From Casimicrobiaceae bacterium (lineage in GTDB: Bacteria; Pseudomonadota; Gammaproteobacteria; Burkholderiales; Casimicrobiaceae): a stretch of DNA of 13,410 nt. Positions 7,102 through 13,410 of this stretch are shown one piece after another; positions within the stretch are counted from its first letter, which is position 1; each line of letters begins with the position of its first letter. The position numbers were made by a program, and so were the translations under genes. The notes under the pieces are model-generated. The model was not told the DNA's origin and ran no database searches. It saw nothing but the letters and a program-made list of their open reading frames with translations. The DNA is taken from positions 1-13,410 of the forward strand of contig CATPAO010000130.1 of assembly GCA_955652025.1 (NCBI GenBank), given 5' to 3'.

Positions 7102-7135
7102 CGGAGCGGCGGGCCGCGACCGGTCCACCGCTCCG
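7102..7135 (-). other. Strong RNA hairpin between bufA and bufB
   Basis: In the minus-strand transcript CGGAGCGG (7135-7128) pairs perfectly with CCGCUCCG (7109-7102). The inner bases continue the stem by five more pairs with one A-C mismatch and a loop of six bases. The stem ends ten bases before the bufB start codon. No U-tract follows, so it is not a classical terminator; it more likely limits read-through or translation of bufB or protects the bufA message. Confidence 0.65.
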
Positions 7136-7156
7136 CTCAGTTCACCTAGCTCGGGA

Positions 7157-7426
7157 TCAGCTCTTGGTCTGCGGCGCCATCTTGCCGCCGACTTTCGCGC
7201 AGGTGCCCGCTGCAACGTACTTCCAGTCCTGCGGGTCGTTGTCGGCCTTGGACTGGCCCGAGCACGCATGAGTCGCCGTGCCATTGGCGCAGTCGTTCTG
7301 ACCGGCCTTCGAAATGCCGTAACACTTCTCCTTACCTGCCGGCTCGGCGGCCGACGCGACACCTTGGACGGCGCCCAATGCGATCAGGCCCACCAGGGCC
7401 GAACGGATCAACGATTGCGAATTCAT
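7157..7426 (-). CDS. bufA: Bufferin-type RiPP precursor (DUF2282), BufA-like
   Basis: 89 residues. A clear Sec signal peptide (residues 1-26, hydrophobic core IRSALVGLIALGAV, cleavage likely after VASA) precedes a mature peptide of about 63 residues. The DUF2282 core is KEKCYGISKAGQNDCANG, HACSGQSKADNDPQDWKY and GTCAKVGGK, with four cysteines at 35, 46, 55 and 76. In characterised bufferins the cysteines of this core are oxidised by the MNIO enzyme to thiooxazole-type heterocycles and the exported product binds copper. Start ATG 7426 has GGAG six bases upstream. It is the first gene of bufA-bufB-bufC-bufD. Use of a full signal peptide as the leader is a hallmark of the family. That this copy is modified and binds copper is inferred from family. 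Confidence 0.93.
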   Translation of the reverse strand: MNSQSLIRSALVGLIALGAVQGVASAAEPAGKEKCYGISKAGQNDCANGTATHACSGQSKADNDPQDWKYVAAGTCAKVGGKMAPQTKS

Positions 7427-7477
7427 GACAGCTCCAGTCGAGGATTGAATGGTTCCGGGAAGGTCTCCCGCACGCTT

Positions 7478-7505
7478 GGTCGCCCGGCCGATCGCGCAGC
7501 TTACA
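7478..7505 (-). promoter_or_regulatory. Possible ECF-sigma promoter of the buf operon
   Basis: On the minus strand TGTAAG (7505-7500) is followed after 17 bases by CGACC (7482-7478), resembling the GTAA and CG-type -35/-10 elements used by ECF sigma factors that control DUF2282/DUF692 operons. The predicted transcript start would leave a leader of about 45 bases before bufA. No sigma factor gene is in the window. Weak call. Confidence 0.3.
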
Positions 7506-7591
7506 ACCGTGGCGCAGGAGTGAGATACGCCTTTCGCGCACCCGCGGATGCAAGATTAGCACCGCGCGATTCCGCCTGAGCAAGGATCACG

Positions 7592-8971
7592 CTACGACAG
7601 CGGCTGCAACTCGCCCAACAATGTCGGAATCAGCTCGGACACCGTCGGGTGAATATGCACGGCGCGGCGGATCGCCGTGAACGGTGCCCCGGCGTTCATC
7701 ACGTCGATAATGCAGTGGATGGCTTCGTCGGCCTCGATCCCGAGCAATGCGGCGCCCAGGATCTTCCTCGTTTCCTTGTCGACCAACACCTGCATGAAGC
7801 CCTGCGTCTCACCGCGCTCGCGGGCACGGCCGACACGCGCCATCGGGCGCCGCCCCACCAGCACGGGCCGACCCGAAGCGCGCGCCTCACGTTCGGTCAT
7901 TCCCGCCCTCGCGAGCGGCGGATCGGTGAACAGCGCGTAGACGGGAAAGCGGTCGGAAACGCGGCGCGAATCGCCGTCCAGGAGGTTCGCCGCAACGATC
8001 TCGAAGTCGTTGTAGGACGTGTGCGTGAACGCGCCGCGGCCATTGACGTCGCCCAGCGCGAAGATGCCGGGGACGTTGGTGGCGAGCTCGTCGTCGACCG
8101 GGATGAAGCCGCGCGCGTCGATCGATACGCCCGCGCGATCGAGCCCGAGATCGTCGGTGTTGGGGACGCGTCCCACGGCGAGCAGCAGATGCGATCCGGC
8201 AATCTCGCGCGGCTCCTCGTCGCAGCTTAGCGTGACGGCGATGCCATCCGCGCGCCGTTTCGCGCTCAAACACTTGGCGTTGAGCCGGATGGCGATACCC
8301 TCGCCTTCCAGAATGGATTGCACGGCCTGTGACACCGCCTCGTCTTCGCGCGCGATCAGTCTCGCCGCCATTTCGATCACGGTGACGCGGCTGCCGAAGC
8401 GGCGGTACATCTGCGCAAACTCGAGTCCGACATAACTGCCGCCGATCACGATGAGGTGCTCAGGCAGGAAATCGATGCCCATCATGCCGGTGCTGGTCAG
8501 GTAGTCAACGTCGGCCAGCCCCCCGAGCGCCGGCACGCTCGGACGGCCGCCGGTGTTGATGAATATTTGAGGCGCCGTGAGGAGTCGGTCGCCGACGCGC
8601 ACGTCGTGCGCGCCCTCGAAACGCCCGTGGCCCTCGATCACCGCAATGTTCGGTGCGCCGCGGAGCCATTTCTCCACGCTGCCGGTCGATTCACGGACGA
8701 CTTTGTCCTTGCGCGCCTTCACGCGCGGCATATCGACGCGGATGCTCCCGTCGATCGCGACGCCGAACTCGGATGCATGGCGGGCGACATGCGCGGCACG
8801 TGCGCTCGCGATCAGCGTCTTGGTCGGAATGCACCCGGTGTTGACGCAGGTGCCGCCGAAGCGCCGGCGCTCGAGAATCGCCGTCTTGCGACCGGACTGC
8901 GCCAGGCGAACGGCCAACGGGGGACCGGCCTGCCCGGTGCCGATGACGATTGCGTCGTAGTGCTCGGTCAT
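7592..8971 (-). CDS. FAD/NAD(P)-dependent disulfide oxidoreductase, RclA/mercuric-reductase-like
   Basis: 459 residues, class I pyridine nucleotide-disulfide oxidoreductase. FAD-binding motif GTGQAG (11-16), redox-active pair C42-C47 in FGGTCVNTGCIPTK, NAD(P)-binding VIGGSYVGLEFAQMYRRFGS (175-194), second FAD motif GIFALGDVNG (about 302-311) and the dimer-interface active site AVHIHPTVSEL (438-447). It lacks an N-terminal heavy-metal domain and the C-terminal vicinal cysteines of true MerA, so it belongs with the RclA-like or 'mercuric reductase-like' proteins; E. coli RclA is linked to copper and hypochlorite stress. Start ATG 8971 is chosen for GGAGGG seven bases upstream rather than ATG 8986. 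It ends 165 bases before bufA on the same strand; partial read-through into the buf operon is possible. Confidence 0.9.
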   Translation of the reverse strand: MTEHYDAIVIGTGQAGPPLAVRLAQSGRKTAILERRRFGGTCVNTGCIPTKTLIASARAAHVARHASEFGVAIDGSIRVDMPRVKARKDKVVRESTGSVEKWLRGAPNIAVIEGHGRFEGAHDVRVGDRLLTAPQIFINTGGRPSVPALGGLADVDYLTSTGMMGIDFLPEHLIVIGGSYVGLEFAQMYRRFGSRVTVIEMAARLIAREDEAVSQAVQSILEGEGIAIRLNAKCLSAKRRADGIAVTLSCDEEPREIAGSHLLLAVGRVPNTDDLGLDRAGVSIDARGFIPVDDELATNVPGIFALGDVNGRGAFTHTSYNDFEIVAANLLDGDSRRVSDRFPVYALFTDPPLARAGMTEREARASGRPVLVGRRPMARVGRARERGETQGFMQVLVDKETRKILGAALLGIEADEAIHCIIDVMNAGAPFTAIRRAVHIHPTVSELIPTLLGELQPLS

Positions 8972-8992
8972 GCGCGTGCCCTCCATCGATCA

Positions 8993-9338
8993 TCAGCCCG
9001 CGGGAGTCTGCGGTGCCGCGTTGGTCATCGCGACCACATCATTCGCCGGAACGCCGGCATGATCAACCGCAGTGAAAACATCTCCTATTGCGGCACCACT
9101 TTGGAAAGCGACGCAGGCGTAAGGCCACAGCAACGGCATCCCGACTTACGGTGAGACCGTCGTTATCGCCGGGAATCAACAGGCTTCCCCACCCCATCGA
9201 CATGCCGCCGACGAGGCACTTGGCAAGCTGCGCGAAGGTGATCGGCGTGCCGCCGAAGCGCTCGGCAGTGTAGCCCCCGATGAAGGCGCCCAAGAATTGC
9301 GCGACCAGCAAGGCGGTCCGGGCGACTTCGAAAATCAT
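8993..9338 (-). pseudogene. Truncated, frameshifted YeeE/YedE-family (sulfur transport) fragment
   Basis: Minus-strand reading from ATG 9338 gives VARTALLVAQFLGAFIGGYT and KCLVGGMSMGWGSLLIPGDN followed by DGL, which matches the second-half repeat of YeeE/YedE (DUF395) thiosulfate-transporter proteins, including the conserved cysteine and GSLLIPGxNDGL. The frame then runs off into unrelated sequence to a stop at 9063. One base earlier or later (near 9146-9150) the expected continuation, VGMPLLWPYACVAF, appears in another frame, which ends at 8993-8995. So the gene has lost its N-terminal part (nothing YeeE-like upstream, the patatin gene begins 53 bases away) and also carries a +1 indel; its very end looks eroded. 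Family recognition is by motif. Confidence 0.68.
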
Positions 9339-9390
9339 GGACTCGCCTGCATGAATATGCGTGTGCGGCAACGATTGCTTACACGCACGA

Positions 9391-10602
9391 TCAATGGGTT
9401 TTTCCGACAAATCCGTCGACGCATCGCGCAAGCTTGGCCTTGACTCGCGGATCGTCGTGAATGATGACGCCTTCGACCGGGTCGGCCGCCGCGCGCCAAG
9501 GTGCGGCGGCGAGCATGCGCTTGGTATCGGCGTAACCGGCCTGCCAGCGTGCGCGGATTCCCGCCGGCGTGAAGTCGATGTCCTTTGTGTGATCCTCGCC
9601 GTCGAGCTTGGGTGCGACGAGTCGCGCGACGTGCATCGTCGTGCCGCATCCCCAGGAAGCGAGCTCCTTGATCTCCGGTCGATTCCGCAGTTTTTCCGGC
9701 ATCTGTTTCGAGATCTCGCGAATGATGTGGCGCAAGTGATGGATCTGTTTTTGCCGGGCGATGTGGCTCCGGGCGCGACTTGCAAACTGAATGTCCTTTT
9801 GCCGGCCCATGACCTCCCAAAGCGTTGCGGGGTCCGGACCCTCGGGATTCCACATCTGGACGGCGAAGATCACGGAATCCTGGCGCGGCTTGTCGTCGAG
9901 CACCGCCTCGATCGGCGTGTTCGAGTAGATACCGCCATCCCAATACGGATCGCCGTCGATGCGCACGGCCGGGAATGCCGGGGGCAGCGCGCCCGAGGCG
10001 ATCACGTGATCGAGGTGGACCGGCTCGTCGCGACTGTCGAAATAGCGCATCTCTCCGGTTCGAACGTTGACCGCGCCGACGGTCAACCGGATGCGCCGCG
10101 CATTGATGTGCTCGAGATCGATGAGGCCGGACAGCGTTTCCCGAAGCGGCGCCGTCGTGTAGTACGCGGCCGCCTCTACACCAAGCGGAATGTGCGATCC
10201 CAGCCACGCGGGAAGATGCGGCGTGAAGAATGCCGGAATGCCGCTCGTCACCGTCGCGAGATTGGCGGACGCGTTGGGGAGCCCGGTAAAGAGTCGCAGC
10301 AAGTCGAACCCCGCGCTGTCGCTTTCCATCCGCGCCCAGAAATCATGCAGTCGATCAAAACGACTCTCCGGTGCGTTGCCGGCTATCAGCGCCGCATTGA
10401 TCGCGCCAATCGACGTGCCGATCACCCAATTGGGCTCGACGCCGGCTTCGTGCATCGCCTCGTAAACGCCGACCTGGTAGGCGCCGAGCGCTCCGCCGCC
10501 CTGTAGCACGAGCACCACCTGTCCGGGAAAGTCCAGCCGCACTCTTGCCGGCGGCACGCCATTGCCGGTCTTCGCGCGGCGCACTGTTCTCTTCGTCGTC
10601 AT
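9391..10602 (-). CDS. Patatin-like phospholipase with DUF3734-type C-terminus
   Basis: 403 residues from ATG 10602, chosen because AGAGG stands eight bases upstream and an upstream ATG (10698) would add a poor 32-residue extension overlapping the preceding gene. Patatin serine-aspartate hydrolase: oxyanion loop GGGALG (35-40), nucleophile S64 in GTSIG, catalytic D222 in YWDGGIYSNTP. The long C-terminal part (about 240-400, with IARQKQIHHLRHIIREISKQ) is typical of the DUF3734 patatins of Burkholderiales. Such genes commonly sit next to a 3-hydroxybutyrate dehydrogenase gene, as here (55 bases downstream of it), suggesting a role in lipid or polyhydroxybutyrate metabolism; substrate unknown. 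It appears intact although its neighbour is broken. Confidence 0.92.
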   Translation of the reverse strand: MTTKRTVRRAKTGNGVPPARVRLDFPGQVVLVLQGGGALGAYQVGVYEAMHEAGVEPNWVIGTSIGAINAALIAGNAPESRFDRLHDFWARMESDSAGFDLLRLFTGLPNASANLATVTSGIPAFFTPHLPAWLGSHIPLGVEAAAYYTTAPLRETLSGLIDLEHINARRIRLTVGAVNVRTGEMRYFDSRDEPVHLDHVIASGALPPAFPAVRIDGDPYWDGGIYSNTPIEAVLDDKPRQDSVIFAVQMWNPEGPDPATLWEVMGRQKDIQFASRARSHIARQKQIHHLRHIIREISKQMPEKLRNRPEIKELASWGCGTTMHVARLVAPKLDGEDHTKDIDFTPAGIRARWQAGYADTKRMLAAAPWRAAADPVEGVIIHDDPRVKAKLARCVDGFVGKTH

Positions 10603-10981
10603 CGTGACTGCCTCTTGTCCTGAAAGTGAATCGTTGATCGGTGAACGACTTGCCGCGTCATTGCGCCGTCCAGCCGCCCTCGATCGGAATGACGGCACCC
10701 ATGATCGACGCGGCCTCTCGGCTTGCCAGAAACGCGGCCAGCGCGGCCACTTCGCTCATTTGCACGAATTGCTTCGTCGGTTGCGCGTGCAGCAACGCGT
10801 CGTTGATGACCTGTGCTTCGGTCAGCCCGCGCGCCTTCGCCGTATCGGGATCTGCTTGTCGACCAGGAGCGTCCACACGTAACCCGGGCAGATCGCATTC
10901 ATCGTGATGCCTTGCTCCACCACTTCCGGCGCGACCGTCTTGGTGAGCCCGGCGATGCCGTGCTTCGCCGCGATGTACGCG

Positions 10982-10989
10982 GACTGACT
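10982..10989. repeat. 4-bp tandem duplication GACTGACT inside bdhA
   Basis: Two copies of GACT occur where homologues need one; removing one copy joins SPYKS to AYIAAKHG in frame. Confidence 0.75.
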
Positions 10990-11167
10990 TGTACGGGCTC
11001 GCGACGAGCGCATGCGCCGACGCGATATTGATGATCCGGCCCCACTTCTTCGCCTTCATCCGGGGCAGTGCGAGGCGGATCGCGTGAAACGATGCGGACA
11101 AGTTGAGCGCGAGAATCGTCTTCCACTTGTCGACCGGGAATTCGTCCACCGGCGCGACGAACTGGAT

Positions 11168-11193
11168 GCCGGCGTTGTTCGCCGGCGTTGTTC
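11168..11193. repeat. 13-bp perfect tandem duplication inside bdhA
   Basis: GCCGGCGTTGTTC is present twice head to tail (11168-11180, 11181-11193). It duplicates the codons for the conserved NNAG motif and shifts the frame by 13 bases. Confidence 0.95.
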
Positions 11194-11456
11194 ACCAGGA
11201 TGTCGATCGCGCCGAATTCGGCGATCGCCTTGTCCATCATCACCTCGATCAGCGTCTGCTGCGACAGATCTGCGCCGTCGTATCGCACCTGCACGTCATG
11301 ATCGGTGGCGAGCTTGTTACGGATCGACTCGATCGCGGCGGCGTCGCCGAAGCCGTTGAGCACGATATTGGCCCCTTTGGCGGCGAACGCGGTGGCGATG
11401 CCCAGCCCGATGCCGCTGGTCGAACCGGTGACCAGCGCCGTCAATCCGTCGAACAT

Positions 11457-11679
11457 TTTCGACCCTTTGCGGTACGTTCAAAAAAGTCGGGGGCGGATCC
11501 CGCGGCGAGACCGAGCATGGCGAGACTTCGGCATCACGGCCAGGTGGCATTCGGGGGGACGCGAGTGGCCCCGATCGTTAGTCACGGTGCTGCGTCAAAA
11601 CTTACCGATCCGTTCGATTTCGCCGAATAGATTCGACTCGGCGTAGACTTCGCGATTCGACGATCCGCGGGAGCGAACC
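11457..11679. promoter_or_regulatory. Divergent intergenic region between bdhA and yidB
   Basis: 223 bases with no gene found. It should hold promoters for bdhA/patatin (minus) and yidB (plus). TAGATT at 11628-11633 could be a yidB -10, and GATTCGAC occurs twice, at about 11630 and 11653; no confident -35/-10 pair, terminator or operator is visible. Confidence 0.3.
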
Positions 11680-12147
11680 ATGGGACTGCTGGACGCGATT
11701 CTCGGCGGCATGATGGGCGGGCGATCGGGCGGCCCGATGGGGGGATCGATGGGCGGCTCCATGGGCGGAATGACGGGCGGCCCGAACATGCAGGCGCAAA
11801 GTCCGCTCCTGCAGATGGTTTTGCAATTGCTGCAGCAAAACGGTGGACTCGACGGCATCCTGGGCAAATTCCAGCAGGCGGGTTACGGCCAGCAGGCGCA
11901 ATCGTGGATCGGCACCGGCCCGAATCAGCCGATCGATCCCAACGTCCTGCAACAGATCCTCGGCCAGGGCCAACTGGGACAGATCGCGCAACAATTGGGC
12001 ATTACGCGCGAGCAGGCATCCTCCGGCGTGGCGGAAATGCTGCCGCAGGTGGTCGACGAGATGACGCCTGCCGGGCAGATACCAGCCAACCATAGCGATC
12101 TCGTCAACGAGGCGCTGGCGATTCTTCAAAAAGGCCGCGGTGCCTAG
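11680..12147 (+). CDS. yidB: YidB family protein (DUF937)
   Basis: 155 residues. DUF937 core at about residues 38-150: LLQMVLQLLQQNGGLDGILG, FQQAGYGQQAQSWIGTGPN and LAQQLGITREQASSGVAEML-like segments, ending LPQVVDEMTPAGQIP. This is the usual YidB layout; the biological role is not established, and it is predicted to be an all-helical soluble protein. Between residues 9 and 36 is a low-complexity insert rich in Gly and Met (GGPMGGSMGGSMGGMTGG), encoded by short imperfect DNA repeats and therefore likely variable in length between strains. Start ATG 11680 has GGGAG seven bases upstream. Its stop overlaps the stop of the convergent TAXI gene in one CTAG. Confidence 0.92.
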   Translation: MGLLDAILGGMMGGRSGGPMGGSMGGSMGGMTGGPNMQAQSPLLQMVLQLLQQNGGLDGILGKFQQAGYGQQAQSWIGTGPNQPIDPNVLQQILGQGQLGQIAQQLGITREQASSGVAEMLPQVVDEMTPAGQIPANHSDLVNEALAILQKGRGA

Positions 12148-13410
12148 GGAACATCCGAACGCGCCGGTGCACGCAATCCGGGAATCGCCTTCGCGCCCGG
12201 ATGCCCCAGCCGTTCGCGCACGAGATCGATCGCCGCGCGCAAGACATACGTGTCCTGCGCGAACCACGCCGGCGTGTTGGATGCGGTGGCTTCCGCCTCG
12301 ATCTCATCCAGGCGCGCGACGTAACCCGCGACGCGGGCTCCGTCAAGGTCGCCGCCGATTTCGCGCTCCAGCGCGCGGAGCTTTTCATACAACGCGGCGA
12401 TCTTCGATTTCGGCCGGTATGCGTACAGGTCCGGCAGGAATCGCACGGCAGGAATAAGAACGGCGATGATCGGGATCAGGTACACCAGCATCCGATCGGC
12501 GAGATTGGCGATCCAGAACGGCAGGTAGCGCTGCAGGAACGGCTTGCCCGATTTGTAAAAAACGATCGGCCTCGTCGGCAACTGGGACATCCTGCCGCCG
12601 CGGATTCGGGTAGGTGCCCGCATCGGCAAGTAGGCTCGCGCCGCCGTTGATCCCGGTCGCGGCGTCGAGCAGCAAATTCATGAGCGCCGGGTGCAGGTCG
12701 GCGCGCACCAGCAGATTCGCCGTCACGGCAACGGTCGTAACGTCACGATCCGGCAAGTCCGCCTTGATGTCGACCAGGCCCCGAGGCAGCGAGAGCGGGG
12801 TCATATAGGGGTATTGCCGTGCGAGGGCGTTCGCGTGCACGAGGCTCACAAGCCGTACGTCTTTGCGCCGCAGCAGATCGCCGATCACCGGCGCGGAGAC
12901 ACCCGCGATCAGGATGGCCGCGTCGAGCTCGCCGCGTCCGAGCGCGGCCGCCGCGTCGGGGCCGGTCAGCGGCGACAACGTCGCGTTCGACGCATCCACA
13001 CCGTTCACGCGCAAGAGCTCGAGCGCGAGCGGACGCGTTCCGCTGCCTTCGCCGCCGATCGCGATTCGCAGGCCAGTCATATCCGCAACGCTTTGCACGG
13101 GACGCTTGGTCGCGCGGACAAAAACCCACACCGGCTCGACATACAGCGCGCCGAGCGACACGACCGACGGCGCCGCCGATGCGTTTTCGGCCACGTCGGG
13201 CTTGACGCCTCCTTGCACGAACGCCGCGTCCACCGTGCCTTCTACCAGACGGGCGAGATTTTCGACCGACCCGCTCGACGGCCGCAGCTCGAGCACGACG
13301 CCGTTTCGCGCGAGGTAGGCTTGATAGAGGCGTGCGTAATGCTCGTACGCGCCACCGGCCGCACCGGTCGACAGCACCAAGCTGTCCGGCGGCGCCGGTC
13401 TCACGAAGCG
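12144..13410 (-). pseudogene. TAXI-family TRAP transporter solute-binding protein, frameshifted and cut by right edge
   Basis: Minus strand, entering from the right edge. LVLSTGAAGGAYEHYARLYQ, LELRPSSGSVENLARLVEG and TGLRIAIGGEGSGTRPLALE are the TAXI solute-binding fold, binding an organic anion for a TRAP (DctQM) or related transporter. The first frame fails after PVADEADRF near 12560 and would stop at 12385. A second frame continues as YKSGKPFLQRYLPFWIANLA, then a membrane helix (RMLVYLIPIIAVLIPAVRFL) and a helical cytoplasmic tail to a stop at 12144-12146, which is the known C-terminal anchor of this subgroup. Joining the frames needs one A fewer in a run of six (12557-12562). The N-terminus lies outside the window. 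It may be a real frameshift or a homopolymer consensus error; if the latter, the gene is functional. Confidence 0.85.

Larger units (their letters stand above)
10658..11456 (-). pseudogene. bdhA: 3-hydroxybutyrate dehydrogenase, disrupted by three indels
   Basis: Reads as a short-chain dehydrogenase from ATG 11456 (AGGG six bases upstream) with LTALVTGSTSGIGLGIATAF (cofactor motif) and DILVNNAG, then loses frame. A perfect 13-bp tandem duplication (11168-11193) shifts frame; the gene continues as IQFVAPVDEFPVDKWKTI and [17 protein letters not shown] (catalytic serine region). A tandem GACT duplication (10982-10989) shifts again to [20 protein letters not shown] (catalytic Y-x3-K). A missing base near 10846 restores the second frame, which ends EGGWTAQ. 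Removing 13 and 4 bases and adding one gives exactly 261 codons, the normal length for D-beta-hydroxybutyrate dehydrogenase (EC 1.1.1.30; acetoacetate and NADH interconversion with 3-hydroxybutyrate). As written it cannot make an active enzyme. Consensus or assembly error remains possible. Confidence 0.88.

Noticed and set aside
7102..7135. Intrinsic terminator after bufA
   Set aside because: The stem is strong but is not followed by a U-tract on the transcript, and operon structure requires read-through.
6141..7271. 376-codon plus-strand open frame
   Set aside because: Antisense to bufB and bufA, which have clear family motifs; composition is that of a shadow frame.
7592..8971. True mercuric reductase (MerA)
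   Set aside because: No N-terminal metal-binding domain and no C-terminal vicinal cysteine pair; no mer genes nearby.
9063..9785. 240-residue minus-strand protein
   Set aside because: Its first two thirds are an out-of-frame reading of the patatin gene; only the part from 9338 resembles a YeeE/YedE protein.
10899..11456. A separate 185-residue short-chain dehydrogenase
   Set aside because: It is the 5' part of bdhA continued out of frame past the 13-bp duplication; sequence after DILVNNAG is not family-like in that frame.
12551..12568. Programmed -1 ribosomal frameshift at U UUU UUA in the TAXI gene
   Set aside because: The heptamer is in the right phase, but a -1 slip would give the wrong frame; the anchor domain needs a +1 change, so an indel in the A run is the better explanation.

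Overview
The window is GC-rich, densely packed chromosomal DNA that looks like a betaproteobacterium, most likely Burkholderiales. This is an inference from gene content (YceH, YidB, 3-hydroxybutyrate dehydrogenase next to a DUF3734-type patatin, a membrane-anchored TAXI protein, a GcvA-type LysR) and codon style; there is no rRNA or other marker. No tRNA, rRNA, CRISPR array, transposase or integrase was recognised.

Layout. 1-1479 (minus): a GcvA-like LysR regulator whose stop overlaps the start of a urease accessory gene, ureF, cut by the left edge. 1596-1964 (plus): a small orphan membrane protein. 1931-2818 (minus): a NYN-nuclease/OST-HTH RNA-binding-type protein. 2933-3598 (plus): yceH. 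3630-4714: a divergent arsenic pair, arsI (minus) and arsR (plus), sharing a control region with two near-identical 16-bp boxes, each lying on a predicted -10. Just after arsR is the C-terminal stub of a MIP/aquaporin gene.

4904-7426 (minus) is the most interesting part: a complete bufferin-type RiPP operon in the order bufA (DUF2282 precursor with signal peptide and four cysteines), bufB (DUF692/MNIO iron oxygenase), bufC (DUF2063 partner) and bufD (DoxX membrane protein). A strong hairpin lies between precursor and enzyme, and a possible ECF-type promoter lies upstream of bufA. From knowledge of the family, BufB with BufC oxidises cysteines of the secreted precursor to make a copper-binding product. 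Upstream on the same strand is a FAD/NAD(P) disulfide oxidoreductase of the RclA/mercuric-reductase-like group. Together with arsI/arsR the central 5 kb reads as a metal and metalloid stress neighbourhood.

The right-hand 4.4 kb has several damaged genes: a frameshifted, N-terminally truncated YeeE/YedE fragment; a 3-hydroxybutyrate dehydrogenase gene broken by a 13-bp tandem duplication, a 4-bp tandem duplication and a 1-bp deletion; and a TAXI gene with a frameshift in a run of six A. Between them lie an intact patatin-like phospholipase gene and an intact yidB (DUF937) gene. Whether the lesions are real decay or assembly/consensus errors cannot be decided from sequence alone; the two perfect tandem duplications make simple homopolymer error an insufficient explanation for all of them.
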